A stretch of 64,000 nucleotides of DNA. Source: Coenobita brevimanus. Its lineage: Eukaryota > Arthropoda > Malacostraca > Decapoda > Coenobitidae. Location of the stretch: the NCBI GenBank assembly GCA_032717465.1, contig CM064748.1, positions 8,885,392-8,949,391 of the forward strand, given 5' to 3'. Below the pieces are notes generated by a model, which was not told where the DNA came from, made no database searches, and worked only from the letters and a program-made list of their open reading frames with translations. Below are positions 11,192 through 22,696 of this stretch, in pieces. The position numbers and the translations under genes were made by a program. The number at the start of each line of letters is the position of its first letter. Within the stretch, counting starts at the first letter, position 1.

Positions 11192-13632
11192 GAAGAAATG
11201 CCTTTGTTTATGAGTGAGATAATTTTGATCAAAAAGTGATCATTTTAACGTGCCGGGTACGATAATATGGGTTTGGGAATCTGGCAACACTGCTCAGCAG
11301 GAGACTGCTAGCTTCCCTCTTCCAACACAACATTACCACCGATAGATGAGTGTTATGCATGTTTCATATGTTTAATTAATGCCTATCTATCTATCTATAG
11401 CCCGACGGCCTAATCCCGCAAAGGGTGGCCGCAGACAAAATGCCTCCAAGTCGCTCTGTCACCCACCATTTGACTACCCTCCCCCCAACTCACCCTTCCG
11501 TCCCTCCTATACATCTCAACTCCATCCCTGTACCTCATCCTCGGTCTACCCCTCCCTCTCCCTCCCTCCACCTCACCTACATACACTCTCTTAGTCATTC
11601 TCCATTCTCTTCACATGTCCAAACCACCTTAGGTTATTTCTCCTAATCTTCTCAACCACATCCACCCCACAACGTTCCTTCACTTCTTCATTCGTCAACC
11701 TGTCCCTCCACGTCACTCCACATACTCCTCTCAGGTAACTCATTTCCACTGCTCTTACTCTTGACTTGCTCCTCTTTTGCAAGGTCCACGCCTCGCTTCC
11801 ATACGTCAGGGTAGGGATCACAATACTATCATGGAGTGACTTCTTAACTTCCATGCTCACCTCCCTATTGCTCATCACTGCTTTCAGTGTACCAACAACC
11901 TTCCTTCCCTGTTGTACGCTTTCATGCACTTCATCCCCCAAAGTTCCATCCTTACTCATCACACTACCCAAGTACTTGAATGCACTCACATTCTCCATAT
12001 CCTCACCATCCAACCTCACTGCACACTCTGTGACTTCATTCCTTTCAAACACCATAACTTTACTTTTGTTTACATTAACTTTCCGATTCCTCCTCCTACA
12101 CACTGTCCCAAATTCATTCACCAAATCTTGCAACTCCCTTTCATCCTCACTCAACATACTGTATCATCAGAAAACAGCAACACCTGAATCTTCCAAATCT
12201 CACCCTCATTCATTAGAGCCACCCCCACATCCACTGCCCTACCTTGCACCTCCTTTATAACCCCATCCATGTATATATTAAACAACCATGGAGACATCAC
12301 GCAACTCTGTTTCAGTCCCACATTGACATTACAGAACTCAGCTCACCATCCACTCGCTCCGTAGCCCTAGCTCCCTCGTACATACTCTTCACAGGACTCA
12401 ACAATTTCCCCTCCACTCCATATATTCTTAATACCTTCCACATACCTTGCCTATCTATTCTGTCATAAGCTTTCTCCAAGTCCATGAAGGCAGCATACAC
12501 TTTCCTTCCCTTCTCTAGATATTTCTCCACTAAACATCTTCGAACAAATATCTGATCTACACAACCTTTTCCCTTCCTAAATCCCCCTTGTTCTTCTCCA
12601 ACTAGCTCCTCTGTCATATGCCCAACCCTATCAATGAGTATGATATCATATATTTTATCAGTCACACTAAGAAGGCAAATACCCCTATGGTTACCACATA
12701 CTTCTCTCTCCCCTTTTCCTTTGTATAAAGGAACAATTATACCTGATTTCCAGTCCTCTTGAACCCTTCCCTCTTCCCAAGCCAATCTACACAACTTCCA
12801 TATCCACTCCACAATAATCTCACTCCCATACCTAAGCATTTCACCACACACTCCATCAATTCCTGGGGCCTTCCCCAACTTAATGTTCTTCATTGCTTCC
12901 ACTACTTCTGCCCTACTGATCTCTTCCTCCCTCCTCTCATCTCTTCTTCTCCCAGCCATTCCCCAACCACTTATACTCACACTGCTCTCATTCTCTACAT
13001 TCAACAAATCCTCAAAGTGCTCCTTCCATCTCCTCAATTTCTGTCTCTTCTCAACTAACACTCTGTTATTCCTGTCTTTCACTCTCCTACTATTTCCCCT
13101 TTCACACTGTTTTACTTTCTTTACCTCCTTCCAAAACAATTTCTTACTCTCCCTTCATTTCACACTCAGATTCCTCCCAAATTGTTCATCCACTTTCTTC
13201 TTACTCTCCTTCACCAGTCTCTTAACCTCGCTTCCCCTGCTTACATATACCTCTCTCTTCTCTCTCTCATCGTCTCCCCTACCTCTACTCGCTAACCATT
13301 CACTATATGCCTTCTTCTTTTGTTCCACAGCTCGTTTCACCTCATCATTCCACCATGCTGTCCTTTGCACACCCTTGCATCTCCTCCTCACTTCACAAAC
13401 CTCACACGCTGCGCCTATCTCTTCTGTGAATATCTTCACGGCATTAATTAAACATATAAAACATGCATAACACTCATCTATCAGTGGTAATGTTGTGTTG
13501 GAAGAGGGAATGTGACAGTCTCCTGCTGAGCAGTGTCACCAAATTCCCAAACCCATATTATCGTACCCGTCACGTTAAAATTATCACTTTTTGATCAAAA
13601 TTATCTCACCCATAAAGAAAGGCATTTCTTCA
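11192..13632. mobile_element. F: foldback element with arms of about 190 bp, RTE-1 in its loop
   Basis: 11,192-11,380 returns as its reverse complement at 13,441-13,632. Examples are 'tgtgaagaaatgcc' against 'ggcatttcttcaca', and 'gttatgcatgtttcatatg' against 'catataaaacatgcataac'. The RTE-1 copy lies exactly between the arms, in the loop. Because the flanks are palindromic, a target duplication for the RTE insertion cannot be told from the arms. The arms differ by a few substitutions. Confidence 0.75.
11381..13440 (-). pseudogene. RTE-1 copy a: 5'-truncated endonuclease-RT element
   Basis: Minus-strand retrotransposon with a 3' tail of (GATA)n at 11,386-11,399. In coding order: 13,439-13,155, the linker after the endonuclease; 13,139-12,312, the RT fingers and palm start, with GKAPGIDGV, LYKGKG, NHRGICLLS, GGFRKGKGCVDQI and FMDLEKAYDR; 12,157-11,591, the RT thumb, with LTYGSEAWTL and RWFGHVKRM. 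The catalytic segment before 12,157 reads FSDD instead of FADD, and several frameshifts separate the pieces. The endonuclease is absent. It is non-functional. RTE-like assignment rests on the single-ORF layout and microsatellite tail. Confidence 0.85.
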
Positions 13633-14114
13633 CATAAATCGGTAATTACTGTGGAATTAATATATTTATATGTGGAGTGATTAATTAACATTACTGAATT
13701 TGTTTAACTGTTAAGTACCTTCCAGATTATAATACTGGTTATCGTAAGTTACTAAATCCTACAGTTGTACTAGTGTTACAGTTGACTTGTCAATTTTGCA
13801 ATCCCTGATTTATTTTTCAGATTATGAAATTATGAGAGTTACCACATTATTGCATGCATGCTATCGCATATCACAAAGTGTGCCAAATATCGCATATTGT
13901 GATAATTATCACATGTCTGGCAACGCTGCAGCTAAGCAGTTCTGCTAATTCTCTCCGTGGTTGAGAGAAAATGGCGGTGACTGCGTTTGCTGGGATGACT
14001 GAGTTAGAATCCTCCCATCTCGCCCCAGACTGAATGTCGTATCATTGGATTTTCGAGATTATATAATGAAAATAGTCCCTATGTTACCAGGTCGTATCAT
14101 CGGTTTCTCATATA
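13633..14114. other. AT-rich stretch without recognised features
   Basis: No gene or repeat was recognised. There are a few short 'tatcgcatat'-like direct repeats near 13,861-13,900. The short frame at 14,045 is a shadow that runs into RTE-1 antisense. Confidence 0.5.
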
Positions 14115-15485
14115 TCTGTTTATCTATCTATCTATCTATTGTCAGACGCCTCAATCCCGTTTGGGGTGGCCACAAACAAATCGCCTCCATGTCATCCTGT
14201 CCCCCGCCATTTCACTGCCCTGCTCCCAACTCACACCCCCCTCTCTCATATACCTCTCCACTCCACCCCTCCATCTCATCCTCGGCCTCCCTCTCCCTCT
14301 TCCACCCTCCACCTCACTCACATACACTCTCTTCGTCAGTCTTTCACCCTCCATCCTCTCCACATGGCCAAACCACCTTAGTGTGTTCCTCATAACACTT
14401 CCTATCACATCCACACCCACACCATAACGCTCCTTTATATCCTCATTCGTTAGCCTGTCTCTCCATGTGACTGCACAGGCTCCTCTTAAATAACTCATTT
14501 CCACTGCCTTCACTCTTGACTTGTGTCCTTCCAACAATGTCCAAGATTCACTTCCGTACGTTAGAGTTGGTATCACAATACTGTACTGTCATATAGAAAC
14601 TTTTTCACTTCCATGCTCACTTCCCTGTTTCTTATCACTGCTCTCAAAGAACCAGCAACCTTTCTTCCCTGCTGTACCCTTTCAAGCACTTCACCCTCCA
14701 AAGCTCCATCCTTACTCATCACACTACCCAAGTACTTAAATGTACTCACATTTTCAAATCCTCACCATCCAACCTCGCTGTACATTAACTAACTTCACCT
14801 CTCTCAGAGACCATCACTTTACTCTTCCCTACATTCACCTTTAGATTCCGTTTCTTGCACACTTTCCCAAACTCATCCACCAAGCCTTGCAGCTTCCCTT
14901 CGTCTTCACTCAAAAAACACAGTATCATCTGCAAACAACAGTACAGGGAGTTTCCAAACACTATCCTCTCTCACCAGGGCCACTCCAACATCCACTACCC
15001 TACCTTGTACCTCTTTTATTACCCCATCCATGAACAGATTGAACAACCATGGAGACATGACACATCCCTGTCTCAACCCAACCTTAAAATAGAAAAATTC
15101 ACTTAGTTCAGCATCCACACGTACTGCAGCCTTAGCACCATCATACATCCTCTTCACAGCATTCAACAACTTTCCATCTACTCCATATATTCTTAATACT
15201 TTCCACAATCCTTTTCTATCCACCCTGTCATATGCTTTCTCCAAATCCGTGAAGGCCGCATTCAACTTCTTTCCCTTCTCTAGAAACTTTTCCACTAAAG
15301 ATCTAAGAATGAATATCTGATCTACACAACCTCTTCCCTTCCTAAAGCCTTCCTGTTCTTCTCCAACTAATTCCTCTGTTCTTTCTCTAACTCTTTCTCT
15401 AAGTATCCTACCATACACTTTTCCTATTATACTAAGAAGACAAATGCCCCTATAATTACCACACACTTCTTTTTCCCCTTTTCCT
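14115..15485 (-). pseudogene. RTE-1 copy b: 5'-truncated in the RT
   Basis: 3' tail (GATA)n at 14,120-14,139. The frame 15,466-14,906 carries YRGICLLSI, GFRKGRGCVDQI, FTDLEKAYDR, KVGLRQGCVMSPWLFNLFMDGV and LLFADDTV with an intact FADD. 14,576-14,151 carries LTYGSESWTL, CAVTWRDRL and RWFGHVERM. The 5' end is cut at the YKGKGEKE motif, directly against the ATAG tail of the next RTE-1 copy. The two copies are therefore head to tail with no intervening DNA. Confidence 0.85.
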
Positions 15486-15635
15486 TTGTCTATCTATCTA
15501 TCTATTACCAGACGCCTCAATCCTGTTTGGGGTGGCCACAAACAAATCGCCTCCATGTCGCCGTGTCCCCCGCCATTTCACTACCCTGCTCCCAACTCAC
15601 CCCCCCCCTCTCATATACCTCTCCACCCCATCCCC

Positions 15636-16298
15636 CTATCTCATCCTCGGCCTCCCCCTCGCTCTTCCCCCCTCCACCTCACTCACATACACTCTCTTCG
15701 TCAGTCTTTCACCCTCCATCCCCTCCAAGTGGCCAAACCACCTCAGTGTGTTCCTCATAACGCTTCCTATCACATCCACATCCACACCACAATGCTCCTT
15801 TATATCCTCATTCATCAGCCTGTCTCTCCACGTGACTCCATAGGCTCCTCTTAAATAACTCATTTCCACTGCTCTCACTCTTGACTTGTGTCTTTCCAAC
15901 AAGGTCCAAGCTTCACTTCCGTACGTTAGAGTTGGTATCACAATACTGTCATGTAGTAACTTTTTCACTTCCATGCTCACTTCCCTGTTTCTTATCACTG
16001 CTTTCAAAGAACCAGCAACCTTTCTTCCCTGCTGTACCCTTTCAAGCACTTCACCCTCCAAACCTCTATCCTTACTCATCACACTACCTAAATACTTAAA
16101 CGTACTCACATTTTCCAATTCCTCACCATCCAACCTCGCTGTACATTCACTAACTTCACCACTATCAGAGACCATCACTTTACTCTTCCCTACATTCACC
16201 TTTAGGTTCCGTTTCTTACACACTCTCTCAAACTCATCCACCAAGCCTTGCAGCTCCCCTTCGTCTTCACTCAACAACACAGTATCATCTGCAAACAA
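15636..16298 (-). pseudogene. RTE-1 copy c, RT catalytic core to C-terminus
   Basis: 220 aa in the third frame of copy c. It opens with FADDTVLLSEDEGELQGLV (catalytic FADD at residues 2-5), then the NVGKSKVMV motif, KYLGSVMS, EVSMEVKKLLHDSIVIPTLTYGSEAWTL, and the terminal RWFGHLEGMEGERLTKRVY. The frame break against the upstream RT part lies about 15 bp before FADD. The tail region down to 15,486 follows in other frames. Confidence 0.85.
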
Positions 16299-16313
16299 CA
16301 GATCATTGAGTTT

Positions 16314-17672
16314 CTAAACACTATCCTCTCTCACCAGGCCCACTCCAACATCCACTACCCTACCTTGTACCTCTTTTATTACCCCATCCATGTACAGATT
16401 GAACAACCATGGAGACATGACACATCCCTGTTTCAAACCAACTTTCAAAGAGAAAAATTCACTTAGTTCACCATCCACATGCACTGCAGCCTTCGCACCA
16501 TCGTACATACTCTTCACAGCATTCAACAACTTCCCATCTACTCCATATATTCTTATCACTTTCCACAATCCTTGTCTATCCACCCTGTCATTTGCTTTCT
16601 CCAAATCCATGAAAGCCGCATACAACTTCTTTCCCTTCCCTAGAAACTTTTCCACTAAAGATCTGAGAATGAATATCTGATCTACACAACCTCTTCCCTT
16701 CCTGAAGCCTCCCTGTTCTTCTCCAACTAATTTCTCTGTTCTTTCTCTAACTCTGTCAATAAGCATCCTACCATACACTTTTCCTATTATACTAAGAAGA
16801 CAAATGCCCCTATGGTTACCACACACTTCTTTTTCCCCTTTTCCTTTGTACAAGGGAATAATTATACCTGACTTCCAATCCTCCGGGACTCTACCTTTCT
16901 CCCAGGCCAATCTGCACATCTTCCACATCCATTCTACTACTATCTCTCCCCCATGCTTCAGCATTTCATCACACTCTCCATCAATTCCTGGGGCTTTCTC
17001 CGATTTAACTTTCTTCATTGCTTCCACAACTTCTATCCTACTGATTTCTTCCTGTCTTCCCACCTCCCTCCTTCTCCCAGCCATTCCCCAGCCACTTATA
17101 CTCGCATTAGTTCCATCTTGTATGTTCAACAATTCCTTAAGGTGTTCGCTCCATCTGCTCACTTTTTCTCCCTTCTCCACTAGTAATCTACCATTTTTAT
17201 CTTTCACTCCCCTGCTAACCTCACTTCCACCCTGTCTTCCTCTCTTCACCTCTTTCCAGAACATCTTCTTACGGTCCCTCCACTTTACACTCAAATTCCT
17301 TCCAAATTCCTCATCCACTCTCTTCTTACTCTCTCTTACTAATCTTTTCACCTCTCTCTTCCTTTCTACATATAACTCTCTCTTCCGCCTCTCAACCTCT
17401 TCCACGCCCCTATTTCTCATCCATTCATTGTATGCTTTCTTATTTTGTGCCACAGCCTGTTTCACCTCTTCAGTCCACCACGCTGTTCCTTGCACCCCCC
17501 TCCGTCTTCTCTTCCTTACACACACCACATCACGTGCTGCACATATTTCTTCTGTAAATATTCTACACACACCTTCCACGTCTCCCATCTGCTCCAATTC
17601 ATATTTGCCCAATCGTTCCTTCACTTCTCTCTTATACTCTGCCTTTTTCTCATCCTCTTGCAACCTTTCCAC
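16314..17672 (-). pseudogene. RTE-1 copy c, linker and RT fingers/palm
   Basis: 452 aa, the longest RTE-1 frame in the window. Residues 1-155 are a basic linker rich in K, R and E (KREVKRLVRESKKRVDEEF). RT motifs follow: KAPGIDGECDEML, DWKSGIIIPLYKGKG, NHRGICLLSIIGKVY, EEQGGFRKGRGCVDQI, FMDLEKANDRVDR (usual Y changed to N) and KVGLKQGCVMSPWLFNLYMDGV. It ends just before the FADD box, which is in another frame. Confidence 0.85.
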
Positions 17673-17699
17673 TCTCCTTGCAACTACTCCTTCCTCTTG

Positions 17700-18588
17700 T
17701 CATTCCGTTCTTCTATTCCTCCATCTTACTTGTATCCTAATTCTGGCCACCACCAAGTAGTGGTCAGAAAGTCCACTCCCCCAACCTCTATACACTCTTG
17801 CATCCATTACACATCTTCGCATCCTTTCATCCACACACACATAATCAATCATTGCCTTCCTTTCATTCAGTTCACCCCCCACCCTTCTCATCACTCGCCA
17901 TGTATACCTGTGAATCATTTTATGCCTGAAGAGGGTATTGGCTATCACCAACCCCCTCCCAGCACAAATGTCCACTAACGCACTCCCATTCTCATCTATC
18001 TCAGCAGGCACACCCCACTCACCAACTATTCCATCCACCTTCACATTCCCAACTTTACCATTCATATCACCAATCAAAAACACTCTCTCATTCCTTCCAA
18101 ACTTTTCCATGCATACTTCTACATTTGTCCAGAACTCTTCTCTCACTCTTCTAGCACGATCTTGCGTTGGCGTACACACACACAGTCGCCCACATTTGTA
18201 TTCCAACTTTCAACTTTACCCACACAATCCTTGACCCAACTGATCCATACTGTCTTATGCTCCTCTTCCATCTTTTACTCACAACTATACATACTCCTTC
18301 CTTTGCCCTCTTATTCTCACCTACTCCTGCACATATACCCCATCCATACTCCCATTCTCTCACACTTTCTCCTCTCCATTTTGTTTCAGTTATTCCACAT
18401 ACATCCACTTTCGCATCCTCAAGCACCTGGACAATCTCTCTCTCTTTCACCTCATCATTCGCTGCCCTTACATTCCAGGTTCCAATTACAATGTCCTTTG
18501 TCCGGTCCTTGGTCGTCATCGTTTGGTCAGTCCTTGTCCTAGGCTTATTGTTTGTTTTTTTAGTTAGTTGTTTTCCGGGGAGGGGCAC
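17700..18588 (-). pseudogene. RTE-1 copy c, AP-like endonuclease in two frames
   Basis: 18,588-18,151 (145 aa, reading from a GTG in the leader) holds the N-terminal endonuclease: GTWNVR at residues 36-41 and GITETKW at 65-71, where the E is the metal-binding glutamate. 18,206-17,700 (168 aa) holds the second half: FLIGDMNGKVGN at about 44-55 and LSDHYLVVAR near 145, with the Asp-His pair. The two frames overlap by 56 bp through a frameshift. The domain nicks target DNA to prime reverse transcription. Confidence 0.85.
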
Positions 18589-18672
18589 TAACCCTCCGCC
18601 AACCCTTTTAGTCGCCTTTTACGAAGAGCAGGGATACTGGGGGAGTATTCTTGAAAACCCCCTACCCCCAGG
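18575..18672 (-). ncRNA. RTE-1 5' leader, candidate HDV-like ribozyme (copy c)
   Basis: Minus-strand leader starting CCTGGGGGTAGGGGG. A 7-bp P1 can form between GGTAGGG and CCCTGCT (with a terminal G-U wobble), P3 between ATAC and GTAT closing a TCCCCCA loop, and P4 between TCG and CGA. P4 is followed by CTAA, as in the HDV catalytic J4/2. P2 is weak. The same pairings recur at 43,241 and 63,476. It precedes the endonuclease frame, where HDV-like ribozymes sit in some R2 and RTE elements. Confidence 0.4.
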
Positions 18673-18679
18673 TGACATG

Positions 18680-18960
18680 ATAATGCTATATATAAATGCA
18701 TATCAGGAAAGGAGAAAGTAGACATAAATGATTACTTAACATATGGAGAAGCATCAGCAAGAGGACACTGCAAAAAACTGCGTAAGAAGAGAGGTGATAA
18801 AGACGTCAGGAAATTCAGCTTCCCAAACAGAGCAATTGATCAATGGAATGCACTACCGAATGAAATAGTGTATGCCAAAACAATTCACAAATTTAAGGAT
18901 ATGTACGATAAATATGGTTTAAGACACACACACACATACTGCATTACACTCCTAACACAC
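18680..18960 (+). pseudogene. CR1-type LINE C-terminal fragment
   Basis: The plus frame read from 18,718 encodes DINDYLTYGEASARGHCKKL and then KFSFPNRAIDQWNALPNEIV and KTIHKFKDMYDKYG. This is the tail typical of CR1/Jockey-group RT proteins and is similar in layout to the LINE-A C-terminus (KYSFPYRCIDLWNNL). The RT core is missing. It is followed by a (CA)n stretch near 18,928-18,975. It abuts the leader of RTE-1 copy c. Confidence 0.65.
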
Positions 18961-19261
18961 ACACACATACACTACCATACTGCATTACACTCCTAGCACA
19001 AGCCACATACAAAGATCCTTCATTCTCCAGGAAAATCAATTTAACAAAACAGCTCTTGTCCTAAACCATTTTTAGAATCAGCAATTTCCTGTGACCAAGT
19101 GCCTTATGCTCTTATTGGTTTTATATCCCCTACACGTCAGGGGTTTTCCGATGTTGCACGCTCCTCCATGCGGGGGATTTCATGATTATGGAAAAAATAC
19201 CCTTACTTCAAACCCTAATACAGGTACCGGTAAGTTCCATTATATGACCATTAGATATACG

Positions 19262-20938
19262 TCAGTGAGAGAAGAGTTCTGGACAAATGTGGAAGTGTGC
19301 ATGGAAAAGTTCGGGAGGAATGTGAGTGTGTTTTTGATTGGTGATATGAATGGAGGTGAATGGAGGTGAAAGGCAATGATAGACTACGTGTGTGTGGATG
19401 AGCGAATGAGAAGACAAGTGTTGGATGCAAGGGTGTGGAGAGGGTGGGGGAATGGAGTCTCGGACCATCACTTAGTGATGGCCAAGGTAGAGCTGCAAAG
19501 AAAGTGGTTGAGGAGGCGAAGGGGAAGACAGGAGGAAGCAACTCCTGTGAGAAGAGTGGAGAAATTGCAAGATAGTGAGAAAAGGACAGAGTATAAGAGC
19601 ATAGTGGAAGAAAGATTGGGAAGGTATGAGCTAGAGCAGATGGAAGGGGTGGAAGAGGTATGTAAGATATTCACGGAAGAGATAAGCGCAGCGTGTGAGG
19701 CGGTTTGTGGAGTGAGGAGGAGATGCAAGGGTGTGCAAGGGACAGCATGGTGGAATGATGAGGTGAAACGAGCTGTGGAACAAAAGAAGAAGGCATATGG
19801 TGAATGGTTGGCGAGTAGAGGCAATGACTGATTATGTGTGACAGGGTGGATAGACAAGGATTGTGGAAAGTGTTAAGAATATATGGAGTAGATGGAAAGT
19901 TGTTGAATACTGTGAAGAGTATGTACGATGGTGCGAAGGCTGCAGTGCGTGTGGATGGTGAACTAAGTGAATTTTTCTCTTGGAAGGTTGGGTTGAAACA
20001 GGGATGTGTCATGTCTCCATGGTTGTTCAATCTGTACATGGATGGGGTATTAAAAGAGGTACAAGGTAGGGTAGCGGTTGTTGGAGTGGCCCTGGTGAGA
20101 GAGGATAGTGTTTGGAAACTCCTTGTACTGTTGTTTGCAGATGATACTGTGTTGTTGATTGAAAACGAAGGAGAGCTGCAAGGCTTGGTGGATGAGTTTG
20201 GGAGAGTGTGTAAGAAACGGAATCTAAAGGTGAATGTAGGGAAGAGTAAAGTGATGGTCTTTGAGAGAGGTGAAGTCAGTGAATGTACAGCGAGGTTGGA
20301 TGGTGAGGAATTGGAAAATGTGAGTTCGTTTAAGTACTTGGGTAGTGTGATGAGTAAGGATGGAGGTTTGGAGGGTGAAGTGCTTGAAAGGGTACAGCAG
20401 GGAAGAAAGGTTGCTGGTTCCGTGAAAGCAGTGATAAGAAACAGGGAAGTGAGCATGGAAGTGAAAAAGTTACTACATGACAGTATTGTGATACCAACTC
20501 TAACATATGGAGGTGAAGCTTGGACGTTGTTGGAAGGACACAAGTCAAGAGTGAGAGCAGTGGAAATTAGTTATTTAAGAGGAGCCTGTGGAGTCACATG
20601 GAGAGACAGGCTGACGAATGAGGATATAAAGGAGCGTTGTGGTGTTGATGTGGATGTGATAGGAAGCGTTAAGAGGAACACACTGAGGTGGTTTGGCCAT
20701 GTGGAGAGGATGGAGGGCGAGAGACTGATGAAGAGAGTGTATGTGAGTGAGGTGGATTGTGGAAGAGGGAGGGGGAGGCCGAGAATGAGATGGAGGGATG
20801 GGGTGGAGATTGTATATGAGAGAGGGGGGTGTGAGTTTTGAGCGAGGCAGTGAAATGGCAAGGGACAGGGCGATGTGGAGACGATTTGTTTGTGGCCACC
20901 CCGAATGTGATTGAGGCGTCTGGCAATAGATAGATAGG
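19262..20938 (+). pseudogene. RTE-1 copy d: internally deleted twice
   Basis: It begins inside the endonuclease at 'tgagagaagagttctgg' and ends in a short ATAG tail (20,921-20,938). Relative to copy c, about 0.2 kb is missing near 19,365, and the linker plus RT fingers (from NEWM to the AYDRVDR motif) are missing near 19,828. The frame 19,834-20,841 (335 aa) keeps DRVDRQGLWK, GLKQGCVMSPWLFNLYMDGV, LLFADDTVLL near residue 92, LTYGGEAWTL and RWFGHVERM. It cannot make a complete RT. Confidence 0.85.
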
Positions 20939-20942
20939 TAAA

Positions 20943-21460
20943 GCTGAAAACAGTGCCAAAATTAGGAGTGGTACTGTTTAGGTAGGGTGGATTTTGCCTT
21001 TCATTTTTTTTTTAGGGCTTTTTTGGTGTTTAGGATTCTTGTGGATAATCCTACATGTGTTTTGATGTCTAAGTATGTCAGAGTGACCTGAAAACAGTTC
21101 CAAAACAAAGAGAGGTACTGTACATACAATAGTGTTTAGGTAGGGTGCCTTTTGGCTTCCAGTTTTTTTTTTTTTTTTGGCATTACTTTGGATTTTCTTG
21201 TTTTTTTTTTTGGCATTACTTTGGATTTTCTTGTGTGTGTTTTGATGTCTGAATATGGCATGTGGACCTGAAAATGGTGCCAAAATTAGGAGGGGTACTG
21301 TACATTCAGTAGTGTATAGGTAGGGTGTTTTTTGGTTTCAAATTTTTTTATGGTTTTCTTGGTGTTTAGCATTGCTTTGGATGTTCCTGTTTGTGTGTTG
21401 ATGGCTAAATATGGCAGATTGACTTGAAAACAGTGCCAAATTTAGGAGGGGTACTGTAGC
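20943..21460 (+). repeat. Tandem satellite, about 3.3 units of 150-180 bp
   Basis: The phrase 'tgaaaacagtgccaaaatt' or a variant recurs at 20,944, 21,089, 21,268 and 21,425. Each full unit continues through 'taggtagggtg', a poly(T) run, 'ggtgtttag.att' and 'tgttttgatgtct'. The second unit has an internal duplication of 'tttggcattactttggat'. A single split unit occurs at 41,265-41,341 and 43,231-43,240. No coding content. Confidence 0.75.
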
Positions 21461-21679
21461 ACCAGTCGAGCCGGGCAGTACTTCCGAGGTGGATGGAAAA
21501 CTGATGACAGGGAGAGCTGGAGCTCCCGTTTCATCAGCCATCAGGACTGGTTCCTGACCATCCCCCTTTGCTGAACTTTTTCAGTGTCCCAGTAACACGG
21601 AGAGTAGGCCAGCATGCTCTCCAATACAAGTTTCTCTAACTATCTATACCATACTACATGCACAGTACACACTACACTT

Positions 21680-22692
21680 CGTAAAAAAAAAAATAAATCC
21701 ATGGCTACTCAACACTCAGCCTTGGAGTCCCCAGGGGGGGAGGGGGGAACATAAATGCCCTCACCTTCCGCCCCTCTCCAGGTGTCGACTTGAGCTGCCT
21801 GGAACCACTGCCTGACTCATTTCTTCTTCATCTCTGCAACATTTGCAGCCTGTCCTCTAACTTTTGCTCTGTTGAGCACCACCTCTCCTCCTCTAAACCT
21901 CACCTACTCATTCTAACCGAGAATCAGCTGTCTGAGGCAACTGACAGCAAACCCTTTTCTGTATCCTCCTACTTTCTCTATACTCATTTTAAAGCCAAAG
22001 TTGGCTGTTGTGTATATATATGCAACGACCTATCTTGTTCTCGTGTTTCTGAACTTGATTCTTCTGAATTCTCTACACTCTGGCTTCGGCTTTCCTGTCA
22101 TTCTCTGACTAAATATATCTATGCTGTTTACTTATCCCCTTATTCTACTGACTATCAAAAATTCTTCGACTATCTTACTTCTACAATGGAACACATTCTA
22201 TCCATTTCTCCTTTCTCTGAAATCTCCATTTTAGATTTCAACTTTCACCAGCACCTTTGGCTCTCCTCTCATTTCACTGATCCACCTGGTGAACAAGCCT
22301 ACATCTTTTCTATCCTAAATGACCTAGAGCAGCTTGTACATCACCCTACCCATATCCCTGACCACCTTGGAGAGAGCTCCAACATACTTGACCTCTTCCT
22401 TACAACTAATCCTTCTGGTTACACTGTTAATCTTTTCTCTCCGTTGGTCTCCTCCGATCACAACCTCATCAGCTTATCCTGTTCTATCGCTCCGGTACTG
22501 TCTGTGGGCCCTCCAAAGAAACGTCATCTGTGGCACTTTGGAGCTGCTGACTGGGAGGCCTTCAGGCAGTACTTGTATGATTTTCCCTGGAGTGATTATT
22601 CCTTCCATGACCAGGAGCCATCTGAGTATGCCTTGCTCATTACAGAGGTTATTCTTGCGGTCATATAAGCATATACTCCTTTCTCATATCCT
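21680..22692 (+). pseudogene. LINE-J copy 1: 5' part with endonuclease
   Basis: The frame 21,790-22,668 (292 aa) is the Jockey/BS-like endonuclease of the family also seen at 56,313-59,036. It has LHLCNICSLSSN near the start, LILTENQLSE with the catalytic glutamate, EISILDFNFHQHLW (the usual GDFN box has lost its glycine), SNILDLFLTTNPSGYTVNLF and SSDHNLISL with the Asp-His pair intact. Homology stops at about 22,692 ('ctcatatcctctgag'), where the duplicated block begins. The RT is missing from this copy. Confidence 0.8.
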
Positions 22693-22696
22693 CTGA

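Larger units (their letters stand above)
15486..18672 (-). mobile_element. RTE-1 copy c: near full-length element, 5' leader to ATAG tail
   Basis: This 3.19-kb minus-strand copy contains every part of the family in order: structured 5' leader (18,672-18,575), endonuclease, linker, reverse transcriptase, C-terminal domain, and a 3' tail of (GATA)n at 15,487-15,505. The single long ORF is broken by frameshifts near 18,180, 17,690 and 16,306. Layout, small size and microsatellite tail fit the RTE clade. It is the best reference for reading deletions in the other RTE-1 copies. Confidence 0.85.

Noticed and set aside
16804..17760. Plus-strand 318-aa reading frame
   Set aside because: It lies antisense to the RTE-1 linker and RT. 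Its Ser/Leu/Phe-rich protein is the complement of an E/K/R-rich coding strand, and no domain is visible.
19671..20543. Minus-strand 290-aa reading frame
   Set aside because: Antisense shadow of the RTE-1 copy d RT, which carries the FADD and GQCVMSP-type motifs on the plus strand.
21790..22668. 292-aa frame considered as a host gene
   Set aside because: It matches the endonuclease of LINE-J copy 3, including the LTENQ, DFN and SDHN boxes.
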